Of a DNA stretch of 34,679 nucleotides, positions 1-6,563 are shown one piece after another. The translations under genes were made by a program, and so were the position numbers. The DNA is from a virus. Numbering within the stretch: position 1 is the stretch's first letter; each line of letters begins with the position of its first letter. The notes under the pieces are model-generated. The model was not told where the DNA came from, ran no database searches, and saw nothing but the letters and a program-made list of their open reading frames with translations. The DNA lies in IMG/VR virus record IMGVR_UViG_3300007541_000082, positions 1 to 34,679 of that record. One strand, written 5' to 3'.

Positions 1-1407
1 ATTCCTCCATTGAGTTTCGTCTTTAGTTGCCAAATCTAAATTCATCCAAAATATCCATGTAAATTCTACGCTAGATATTGGGCCGTTAATTATATTTACA
101 AGATCATTATCTCCGTCAAAAGTCCCACAATTACTATTAACCATTTGCAGGTTAATTGCAGCGGGTTTTGAGTAGGTAAGAGGTTGACCTAATACGTCGG
201 TATTACCGTTAGCTAAACGAGGTACTCTAACGTCAATTACTTCTACTTTGAAATAATCTACTTTAATAGTTGTTGAGCTGGTAGACGTAGCAAAGCCCCA
301 ATTATGATTGCCCCCAGAATTAATAGTTGCTTCAAAAACAAAAGTTCCATTTCCGTCTATGTTTGCAAAAAAACCACTATTCCCGAAATTCTTAACCTGA
401 AGTAATCCAGAAACATAATCAGAAGTTATTACAGTAACTATGACTTTTTTTCCAGCAGCAGAACCGTAGCCTTCAAAAGCGGCTGTGTTATTACTTGAGG
501 TGCCATTAAAAACAAGCTTGCCGTCTTCAATAAAAACCCCTTCTATAAGAGTCCAGCCTATATCAGTAAAAAAGTCTTCTTCAAAAAGAGTAATGTAATC
601 ACTACCACCTTCTTGATTCCAATAGCTGCCATTATCACCATTGGTAATTCTATCATCTTCTACGCGGAAAGTAGAGATTGTAGCATTATTGATAGTACCG
701 TGATAATTATTTGAAATACGGTTGTATACTGTATCAGTAAGTCCATCTTCAAATGAATACTCTATTACGGGTACGTCGTTTTCAATAAATCTAAAATAAC
801 CTAAGGTTGCTAATAGCTCTATTGCACTAGTATAGGAAACCCTACCGAGAGCTAAATTGCGAGTAGCTTTGTTGGAATCGTTGTAAGAAACAGTATTGCT
901 GTAAACTTCTATTCCATTGAGAATTATAGTAGCTACTCCGGTAGAACAATTGTATGAAAATTCAATAAAATACCTTGTGTTTAATTCAAGTATTACACCC
1001 GTATTTACATTAGTTCCTGTAATTCTAAATTTTAATTCTAAACTATTAACTTCAGTTCCTATAAAAAACCCGGTACTTATCGAATTTCTAAAATCTACTA
1101 TGTACTGATTTGTGCTAGATATACCACTAAATATTACCTCAGTCTCTATCTTAAAAGTGGTAGAAGACGATAAGGTAGGGGTATATCCTGAATATATTGA
1201 TTCTACACCGGTAAACTTTAACCCTTGGCCTCTTATGGGTTCACGGGTCTTGTCTACTCCGGGGGTTTCATCAAGTACAAAATTGTCACTTGGTTTTTTT
1301 TGATGTAACCAAGCACCAATAAGATCACTTTTGTTTGGAACACCGGGTAATATTGAACTACCACTTGAACCAAATGCAAAAGGTGTCGGTAAAATAGATT
1401 TAAACAT
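1..1407 (-). CDS. Lectin-domain tail fibre / receptor-binding protein, partial (3' end outside window)
   Basis: The minus-strand frame opens at ATG (bases 1407-1405) and stays open for 469 codons to base 1, so the C-terminus is missing. Residues about 58-200 read as a concanavalin A-like/LamG sandwich: a strand rich in 'GLKFTG', then 'FKIETEVIF', 'YFIEFSYN', 'ATIILNG' and 'LALGR'. A middle segment (about 225-400) looks like a carbohydrate-binding jelly roll with 'LFEEDFFTDIGW' and 'FVFEATINSGG'. A second LamG-like unit starts near residue 430 ('CGTFDGDNDLV' then 'WIFWMNLDL') and is cut by the window edge. Such tandem lectin folds are common in phage receptor-binding fibres, so glycan binding on the host surface is the inferred role. 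Its start overlaps the stop of the upstream gene as TAATG, implying translational coupling. It is transcribed opposite to the whole structural block. Function is inferred from fold, not from a recognised homologue. Confidence 0.82.
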   Translation of the reverse strand, partial: MFKSILPTPFAFGSSGSSILPGVPNKSDLIGAWLHQKKPSDNFVLDETPGVDKTREPIRGQGLKFTGVESIYSGYTPTLSSSTTFKIETEVIFSGISSTNQYIVDFRNSISTGFFIGTEVNSLELKFRITGTNVNTGVILELNTRYFIEFSYNCSTGVATIILNGIEVYSNTVSYNDSNKATRNLALGRVSYTSAIELLATLGYFRFIENDVPVIEYSFEDGLTDTVYNRISNNYHGTINNATISTFRVEDDRITNGDNGSYWNQEGGSDYITLFEEDFFTDIGWTLIEGVFIEDGKLVFNGTSSNNTAAFEGYGSAAGKKVIVTVITSDYVSGLLQVKNFGNSGFFANIDGNGTFVFEATINSGGNHNWGFATSTSSTTIKVDYFKVEVIDVRVPRLANGNTDVLGQPLTYSKPAAINLQMVNSNCGTFDGDNDLVNIINGPISSVEFTWIFWMNLDLATKDETQWRN

Positions 1408-1709
1408 TACATAGGTGGTTTGGCCAAAAACATAATCTTACCACTAGCTAGTGTAGTACCTTGTCCTGCTTGTAGAGGTAGAATACTGTTAGTGGGTAGT
1501 TCAGTTATAATACTTGACCCAGTTGCAAGATTCCCCCCAGAGATAGACAAACCACTTACTTCTTCCAAAACGAAAGCGTAGTTGTAAGTTGTGTTTTCTG
1601 GCCAAGAACCACTATTAGTAGAATCAAGTACAAAAGGCTTAACCTCTCGGTTGATTCCCCAACTGGCATCAGCAATTAACCGTAAGATGTTCGCGATTGA
1701 TGGTAACAT
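1407..1709 (-). CDS. Small fibre-associated protein, 100 aa
   Basis: This frame ends in TAA directly coupled (TAATG) to the lectin fibre gene. The open frame extends upstream to 1808, but I place the start at ATG 1709: it lies 24 nt downstream of a TATCTTTG promoter box on the same strand, and the longer version would overlap the divergent gene. The protein begins 'MLPSIANILRLIADASWG', followed by beta-rich sequence with Ser/Thr/Gly patches ('EEVSGLSISGGNLATG') and a hydrophobic end ('ASGKIMFLAKPPM'). No signal peptide or catalytic motif is evident. Being first in a two-gene unit with a fibre gene, it may be a fibre adaptor, chaperone or anchoring protein. That is positional inference only; I do not recognise the family. 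Confidence 0.65.
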   Translation of the reverse strand: MLPSIANILRLIADASWGINREVKPFVLDSTNSGSWPENTTYNYAFVLEEVSGLSISGGNLATGSSIITELPTNSILPLQAGQGTTLASGKIMFLAKPPM

Positions 1710-1733
1710 TTTGCTGAGTTTTAATCTTTCAAC

Positions 1734-1741
1734 CAAAGATA
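1734..1741 (-). promoter_or_regulatory. TATCTTTG -7 promoter box for the fibre unit
   Basis: Reading the minus strand, TATCTTTG occupies 1741-1734, 24 nt before the ATG at 1709. This matches the Bacteroidetes sigma-factor -7 element TAnnTTTG. A TTG lies 13 nt upstream, which is shorter than the usual -33/-7 spacing, so the -33 element is uncertain. Confidence 0.6.
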
Positions 1742-1786
1742 ATTGTAAAAAACTCAAGGTCATTAATGTATTTATTACAAAAGATG

Positions 1787-1794
1787 TATTATTG
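1787..1794 (+). promoter_or_regulatory. Weak -7-like box TATTATTG for the rightward unit
   Basis: TATTATTG differs from TAnnTTTG at one position and ends 4 nt before the ATG at 1799. If used, the transcript would start at or next to the start codon (leaderless). It sits opposite the minus-strand promoter in the divergent region 1710-1798. Confidence 0.35.
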
Positions 1795-1798
1795 CAGT

Positions 1799-2431
1799 AT
1801 GAAAACAACTGATTCGACTCACGAAGACATATTTCAAGATTGGCTCGATGAAGCTATTGCAGCAAATATTGTTACTGTTCAAATCAAGCATCCGTTACCT
1901 CGTTATGAACTTTGCCCTCAAGTTAAAGTACCATACACTAAACACTTGATTACAAAACAGAAAGAGATCACAAGGGAGTTACTTAAACCTTGGACATATA
2001 CGCCCGATTTCATTTTTTATTGGAACTCTAATTACTTAGGTAAATTATTTGTACCTTATAATAAGAGATCAAGTATTGATTCTAAGCACGCCTTCTTTTT
2101 AGCTAATAAGGATGTAACCGGTGCTTATTTCAGCATTGTTGATGTCAAAGCAAGTATCAATCGTTTTGGTAGGCGTGATTCAGATGTAATATTTCCATTG
2201 GCCCAAAAGCAACTGTACAATATCAAAAGACTTTACGTTCAAAAAACAGTTGTAATACCTTTGACAAAAGACGATCCATTTTCTACCTTGCTAGGTGCAA
2301 CTTGGGTTCCTCAAAACTATAAATCAGAACTTTACTATAAGCGAGATTACAAACGTGATGGTGTTGTTTTAAAGCGCGAGGGTGATTGTAAAGTTCCTTG
2401 GGAAATTCGTTCAGTCATCAATTTTATTTGA
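1799..2431 (+). CDS. PD-(D/E)XK-family nuclease, 210 aa
   Basis: The start at ATG 1799 (MKTTDSTHEDIF) is chosen over an in-frame ATG at 1766, which would overlap the divergent promoter region. The core reads as a PD-(D/E)XK fold: 'YTPDFIFYW' with Pro69-Asp70, then 'FSIVDVKAS' with Asp115-x-Lys117, followed by a helix containing 'FPLAQKQLYNIKRL' and a strand 'KTVVIPLT'. The Asp70 / Asp115-x-Lys117 arrangement is the usual metal-binding catalytic set. The C-terminus is basic (Lys/Arg/Tyr rich), suiting DNA contact. Phage enzymes of this superfamily act as Holliday-junction resolvases, recombination nucleases or host-DNA nucleases; the sequence does not say which. It heads the rightward gene block, next to a winged-helix-like gene and upstream of the packaging genes, so resolving branched DNA before packaging is one reasonable inference. 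Confidence 0.65.
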   Translation: MKTTDSTHEDIFQDWLDEAIAANIVTVQIKHPLPRYELCPQVKVPYTKHLITKQKEITRELLKPWTYTPDFIFYWNSNYLGKLFVPYNKRSSIDSKHAFFLANKDVTGAYFSIVDVKASINRFGRRDSDVIFPLAQKQLYNIKRLYVQKTVVIPLTKDDPFSTLLGATWVPQNYKSELYYKRDYKRDGVVLKREGDCKVPWEIRSVINFI

Positions 2432-2447
2432 TTACATTTGCTGTAAT
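2431..2447 (+). promoter_or_regulatory. Promoter box TACATTTG inside an ATTACA/TGTAAT inverted repeat
   Basis: TACATTTG (2433-2440) matches TAnnTTTG and ends 5 nt before the ATG at 2446. It overlaps a perfect 6-bp inverted repeat, ATTACA (2431-2436), 5-nt spacer, TGTAAT (2442-2447), whose right arm runs into the start codon. The arrangement suggests a leaderless promoter with an overlapping operator. Confidence 0.45.
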
Positions 2448-2808
2448 GAAACCTCACATTGTCATAAACTCTAAAGACAAAGAAAGCCAAATCCGGTCTT
2501 TTCTGGATTTGACTAAGGGTTTAACACATTCTCTTACTAAGGCTGAGACAGATTTTGCTGTTGAATTGATAAAAAGGTGCCAAGTTGGAAAACCCCGACT
2601 CAATGATTACCTGACTTATGAGATGCGACGATCTATACAGGAACATCTTGGTATCACAGACATCTATTTTAATACAATGCTGTCTCGCCTTAGAGCTAAA
2701 AATTTCATAATTAAAAATGGTTCTATTCAAGAAATAAACATATTATATACAATAATCAATCAGCAAAGTGTTGATTTGTTAATTCGATTTGATGCAAAAA
2801 AAGATTAA
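2446..2808 (+). CDS. Winged-helix-like DNA-binding protein candidate, 120 aa
   Basis: The start is taken at ATG 2446 (MKPHIVINSKDK), directly after a TACATTTG box, rather than at the in-frame ATG 2398 inside the nuclease gene. The protein is mainly helical: 'SLTKAETDFAVELI' (about 31-44), then 'MRRSIQEHLGITDIYFNTML' (about 59-78) and 'LRAKNFIIKNGSI'. The last stretch has the helix-turn-helix then wing pattern of winged-helix proteins ('LGITDIYFNTMLSRLRAKNFI'-type recognition segment split by a turn). The gene sits between a nuclease and an HU/IHF-like mini-gene. A role in transcription control, genome recognition or packaging initiation is possible. The HTH reading is by eye and I do not recognise a named family. 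Confidence 0.5.
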   Translation: MKPHIVINSKDKESQIRSFLDLTKGLTHSLTKAETDFAVELIKRCQVGKPRLNDYLTYEMRRSIQEHLGITDIYFNTMLSRLRAKNFIIKNGSIQEINILYTIINQQSVDLLIRFDAKKD

Positions 2809-3058
2809 ACGAATAATTGAAGAAACATCTAGTAGTATGGGTATATCAATGACTCATGCTCGACTAATGTATGAAGCACCTTTTAGAAGAATACGAGATA
2901 AAATTCAACAACAACCTGAAATAACAATTGATTCAACAGAAGATGATTTTGATTATTTTGTTTTGAAACATTTTGGTACATTTAGACTTAGTTTGAAAAG
3001 ACTCGAAAACTTAAAGCGTAACTTAATAACAAAGAGCGATGGCGAATCTAAAGAGTAA
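2792..3058 (+). CDS. Small HU/IHF-like protein, 88 aa
   Basis: The start is ATG 2792; a TTG one codon upstream is less likely. It overlaps the preceding stop by 17 nt. The sequence begins with two basic helices ('KKIKRIIEETSSSMGIS', 'THARLMYEAPFRRIRDKIQ'), then a strand carrying 'HFGTFRLSLKRL'. Helix-helix then G/HFGTF is the layout of the first half of HU/IHF family DNA-bending proteins. The long DNA-binding arm and the terminal RNP motif of classic HU are absent, so it is at most a truncated or divergent member. crAss-like phages are known to carry IHF-like genes. Low-complexity Asp/Glu ('STEDDFDYF') precedes the motif. Function is unproven; a nucleoid-like or regulatory DNA-binding role is the best guess. 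Confidence 0.45.
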   Translation: MQKKIKRIIEETSSSMGISMTHARLMYEAPFRRIRDKIQQQPEITIDSTEDDFDYFVLKHFGTFRLSLKRLENLKRNLITKSDGESKE

Positions 3059-3713
3059 AACCCTTCAAAAAAGACTTCAAAAAGGTCAGGGTGCAAGTGA
3101 CACTATTCGTAGTGTTGAAAGTCAATTAGAAAAAATGACCGTTCGTGAAAAGATGAACGATCAAATGCTTCATTTGGCGCAAATGAAATACAATTCAAGT
3201 TTAACAGACAAGTTTATTGTAAACTTGACTGGTCGTTGGATTGGTTTGGAAATTCGTGAACAAGATTATGAAATTCGTCAAGAAGCGAATGCCGATGTAA
3301 CTCGTTTCAATACGGCAATTTTTAAAGTAGCTGCTGTTGGTGCTGAAGTTTTAAATAAAGACATTGTACCCGGTTGTTTTGTTTGGATGAACGAAATTGC
3401 TTTTGGTGGTGCTGCTAAATCTACACCATGGGGTGATAGACAAGGTTTCTTAGTTGTTGAAGAAAACTATGTGATCGGAGTTGTTGATGGTGACTACGAT
3501 ATCCTTCGTCAAGCAACACCCGAATACATTAAAAAATACAAAAAAGAATATCAAGCCAGAATTTTGGAACATCACAATAAACGTCGTGTTGATTTGGGCT
3601 TGGATTCATTTGCTGATTACGACAGTTTGATAGATTTCTTGGAAAATTCTGAAAACAAGAACCAAGTTGAAGCAGCCATGAAACAAGTTGATAAAAAAAT
3701 CAACGATGAATAA
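3039..3713 (+). CDS. Conserved-looking phage protein with GroES (Cpn10)-like domain, 224 aa
   Basis: ATG 3039 overlaps the preceding gene by 20 nt. The N-terminus (1-50) is a charged helix. Residues about 53-155 follow the order of strands seen in co-chaperonin GroES: 'LTDKFIVNL', a loop with charged residues, 'FKVAAVGAEV', 'DIVPGCFVWMNE' (compare the GroES 'v-x-x-GD-x-V' hairpin), then 'GFLVVEENYVIGVVDGD' (compare 'y-x-v-v-x-e-x-dIlavi' at the GroES end). The C-terminal 60 residues are helical and charged. Some tailed phages encode a GroES-like protein (T4 gp31) needed to fold the capsid protein, and this gene lies in the same block as terminase, portal and capsid genes. The similarity is by pattern only. 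If it is not a co-chaperonin, it is an unrecognised small beta-barrel protein. Confidence 0.5.
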   Translation: MANLKSKTLQKRLQKGQGASDTIRSVESQLEKMTVREKMNDQMLHLAQMKYNSSLTDKFIVNLTGRWIGLEIREQDYEIRQEANADVTRFNTAIFKVAAVGAEVLNKDIVPGCFVWMNEIAFGGAAKSTPWGDRQGFLVVEENYVIGVVDGDYDILRQATPEYIKKYKKEYQARILEHHNKRRVDLGLDSFADYDSLIDFLENSENKNQVEAAMKQVDKKINDE

Positions 3714-4296
3714 TGGTTTGTTACTTAGCTATCAGAAGGGTTTAAATTTCTGGGAACTTCATCCTTATTGGAGAAACATCAAAGAAATTGATCGGTTTTA
3801 TCAAAAAGACCGAAGCCAAGAAGATGGTAAAACAACAAGGCACAAAAGCTCACGAATTATGTGGGCTTTATTGCTTATGTATGATATGGGTGTTGATAAT
3901 TTTTATCGACATTTACCTGAAAAAAGGCGTAGAATTGTACTTGCCGAAGAAATAATTCAAGAACCTAAATTTAATTGGTCTGAGTACGAAGATATTGAAA
4001 AAATAATTAAAGAAAGAGCTACTACACCTGCTCAAAGACATTATATAACTTTAATGAAAAAATTAAATGAAAGAGATGAGTTTATTAACAATACACCTTA
4101 TAGTTTAGATCAATATGTTGAAATAAACGGTAAAAACGTATTAGTTAAAGGTACTGCTGATCAATTAGAAAAAATGCTTTCTAGTAGTGATAAAATTTAT
4201 CAAACTTTGGAAACTATTAATAAAAAACTTGAGTTACAAAAAGTAGCTAAGAAAAACGAAAAACTTAAATCCGCAACAGAAGAAGGTTTGATATGA
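3706..4296 (+). CDS. Small terminase subunit candidate, 196 aa
   Basis: ATG 3706 (MNNGLLLSYQKGLNFWEL) is preferred over a TTG at 3688; it overlaps the preceding stop by 8 nt. The stop overlaps the terL start by 4 nt (ATGA). The protein is largely helical, with a basic, aromatic N-terminal part ('HPYWRNIKEIDRFYQKDRS', 'HKSSRIMWALLLMYDMG') and a C-terminal coiled coil ('KIYQTLETINKKLELQKVAK'). Length, helical N-terminus, coiled-coil oligomerisation segment and the slot directly before terL all fit a small terminase, the DNA-recognition part of the packaging motor. No HTH is clear enough to state. The assignment rests mainly on position, and crAss-like small terminases are too divergent for me to confirm by eye. 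Confidence 0.5.
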   Translation: MNNGLLLSYQKGLNFWELHPYWRNIKEIDRFYQKDRSQEDGKTTRHKSSRIMWALLLMYDMGVDNFYRHLPEKRRRIVLAEEIIQEPKFNWSEYEDIEKIIKERATTPAQRHYITLMKKLNERDEFINNTPYSLDQYVEINGKNVLVKGTADQLEKMLSSSDKIYQTLETINKKLELQKVAKKNEKLKSATEEGLI

Positions 4297-6563
4297 TTAA
4301 TAATAGCGAGTTTTTAGTTAAAGAACATCCAAATTTAAATCCGATCACGGAAAAACGTGAGCGTATTGAATATTGGAAAGAACAAAAACGTCGCTGTATG
4401 GAAGGTTACTGGGTAGGTGGTAAATGGATGCCCGGAGAACTTTACACATTTGTAAATATTTGGAACATTAAATTAAATGATCTCAATCGTAAAAACGCAG
4501 GTAAAATTATATCAAGACCTTGGTTGCGTGATCTTGATTGGGAAAAATTTTATATTGCTAGTGAAGCGTTTGGATTTTCTGGTTTTGAAAAAGATTTAAA
4601 AAATACCTGTGATATAAGATATGATCCAAAACTTAAAAATTATCATTTAGCAACTAAGGCAATAACTGAAGAAGAAATTAAATCCAAAAAATACATCCCT
4701 GCTCGTGATTATTTAAGAATGAATCACGGTGTTAATTTAGGTAAACCTTTATACAAAAATCCTGCAAAAAATGTAATTGATATTGAGGCTCGCGGAGGTG
4801 GTAAATCTTATACCGCATCTAGTTTAATATTTCATAATTTTTATTTTGATGGTTCGCATGATTACGATGCTTATATGGAAGCGCGTAAAAAAGGTGAACC
4901 TATGACTTCTGAAACTTTGGTTGGTGCTATTCACGCAATGTATAGTACAGACTTGATTGATAAATTTAAAGATGGTGTTGAATTTTTACCGGGTGGTTAT
5001 GAATACATGGGTGAAAATTATCCAAGCCCATTACTTGTACCAACAGCAGGTAGTTACGATCCCGGTAAAAAAGGCGCTGTTAATTTGTTGTCTAAAAGTA
5101 AACTACATCATAGAACATTTAATGAAAGTCCTTTTGCTGGTAATGGTACTCGACCTTCAAAAGCATTTATTGAAGAAATTGGTCTGTTCTTTAGATTAAT
5201 TGAAACTTTGGGTGCTATGAAAGATACTACTTATAACGGTACTTTCAAATTTGGCACAATTTGGATGTTTGGTACAGGTGGTGCTATGAAGTCTGGTGCA
5301 ACAGCAGCAGCTCAAAAGGTATTTTATAATCCAGAAGAATACGACTGTTTGTATTTTGAAGACATTTGGGAAAAACGTGGGCGTATTGGTTATTTCGTAC
5401 CTGCTGACTTTGCAATCAACGATTTTAAAAAAGGACCAAACTTAATTACAGATTTTGAACTTGCTAACGTAGTTCTTTCAGCAGAAAACGAACGTCTTAA
5501 AAAAGGAAAAGATCAAAAGCCTTATAACGATAACTTACAAAACAGACCTAGAAAACCTTCGGATGCATTCTTGGTAACAGGTGACAATACGTTTCCTGTA
5601 AAAGACCTAGACCTAAATTTAATTAGGATGGCTGAAAATCCAAGAATACTTTCTTCAAACTGGACGGGTTTTGTTGTTTTTGATAAAAATCAACCAAATA
5701 ATATACGATGGAAAAATACAACTGACAAACCTTTTAGAGAATGGCCTCCTGATGCAATAGAAGGCGAATACGGTTGTGTTGAAATTGTAGAACATCCTAA
5801 AAAAATGCGTCAAGGGATACCTTATCCTTTAAGGTATATTGCTGCAGTTGACCCTGTAGATGACGATGGTACGGAAGGGTCGTTGCAAAGCTGTTTGATT
5901 TTTGATTTGTATACAGAAAGAATTGTTGCAGAGTATACCGGTCGCACACCAATTGTAGAAGATTGGTATGAAAATACTCGATTACTACTTATTTATTATG
6001 ATGCTTTGTGTTTGTATGAATCAAACAAAAAAGGGTTTTATGCTCACATGAGAACTAAAAACTCTTTGCATTTACTTGCAAAAATTCCCGGAGTCCTCTC
6101 GAACATGGATATTAGTAATTACGACCCAGAAGGTGAGAACAAACAATACGGAGTACCCGGTACAACAGCGATTAACTTTTTTGGAAGAAAGGTTTATGAT
6201 AGCTGGTTGCGTAGACAAGCTAAAGGTCGTGAAGAAGGTGTAACAAATGCTATGGACATGAACCTGAGGGGTTTAGTTGTTGAAACTAAAAACTATTCTA
6301 AAGACGGTAACTATGATAGAGTGTCGGCTGCCGAAAAATTGTTTATTTTGTATGCCGAATATATGTACATCATGGGTGGTGAGGGAGCTGTTTGGGGCGA
6401 TACGTCTAATTTGGAAATCAAAGAACAACGTAAAACCGAAGAACGAGATGATGTTTACGAAAGGTACTTAAAAAATTTACAGAAGAAAGGATATGTCAAC
6501 CAGTCACAAACAACCGTCGCTTCGCTATACGGGTATACCCCGGCAAACGATTCCTTCGTCTAA
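4293..6563 (+). CDS. terL: Terminase large subunit (packaging ATPase/nuclease), 756 aa
   Basis: This is the motor that drives DNA into the prohead and cuts the concatemer. The ATPase part shows a Walker A-like loop 'EARGGGKS' (165-172) and a Walker B ending in the acidic pair Glu294-Glu295 ('KAFIEEIGLFF'), followed by a plausible coupling motif region ('GTIWMFGTGG'). The C-terminal RNase H-fold nuclease shows 'YIAAVDPVDDDGTEGS' with Asp520 and 'LLIYYDALCLYES' with Asp570 as candidate metal ligands. Length is in line with the large TerL proteins of crAss-like phages. The 4-nt ATGA overlap with the upstream gene supports this start and implies coupled translation. Its last 71 nt also encode the N-terminus of the portal protein. 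No intein or frameshift is visible. Confidence 0.93.
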   Translation: MINNSEFLVKEHPNLNPITEKRERIEYWKEQKRRCMEGYWVGGKWMPGELYTFVNIWNIKLNDLNRKNAGKIISRPWLRDLDWEKFYIASEAFGFSGFEKDLKNTCDIRYDPKLKNYHLATKAITEEEIKSKKYIPARDYLRMNHGVNLGKPLYKNPAKNVIDIEARGGGKSYTASSLIFHNFYFDGSHDYDAYMEARKKGEPMTSETLVGAIHAMYSTDLIDKFKDGVEFLPGGYEYMGENYPSPLLVPTAGSYDPGKKGAVNLLSKSKLHHRTFNESPFAGNGTRPSKAFIEEIGLFFRLIETLGAMKDTTYNGTFKFGTIWMFGTGGAMKSGATAAAQKVFYNPEEYDCLYFEDIWEKRGRIGYFVPADFAINDFKKGPNLITDFELANVVLSAENERLKKGKDQKPYNDNLQNRPRKPSDAFLVTGDNTFPVKDLDLNLIRMAENPRILSSNWTGFVVFDKNQPNNIRWKNTTDKPFREWPPDAIEGEYGCVEIVEHPKKMRQGIPYPLRYIAAVDPVDDDGTEGSLQSCLIFDLYTERIVAEYTGRTPIVEDWYENTRLLLIYYDALCLYESNKKGFYAHMRTKNSLHLLAKIPGVLSNMDISNYDPEGENKQYGVPGTTAINFFGRKVYDSWLRRQAKGREEGVTNAMDMNLRGLVVETKNYSKDGNYDRVSAAEKLFILYAEYMYIMGGEGAVWGDTSNLEIKEQRKTEERDDVYERYLKNLQKKGYVNQSQTTVASLYGYTPANDSFV

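Noticed and set aside
917-1303. Two 63-codon plus-strand ORFs
   Set aside because: They lie opposite the continuous 469-codon lectin fibre frame on the minus strand and show no protein-like features.
6480-6563. Programmed frameshift fusing TerL and portal
   Set aside because: Portal has its own ATG with an SD-like sequence, no slippery heptamer was noticed, and both proteins have normal lengths for the family.
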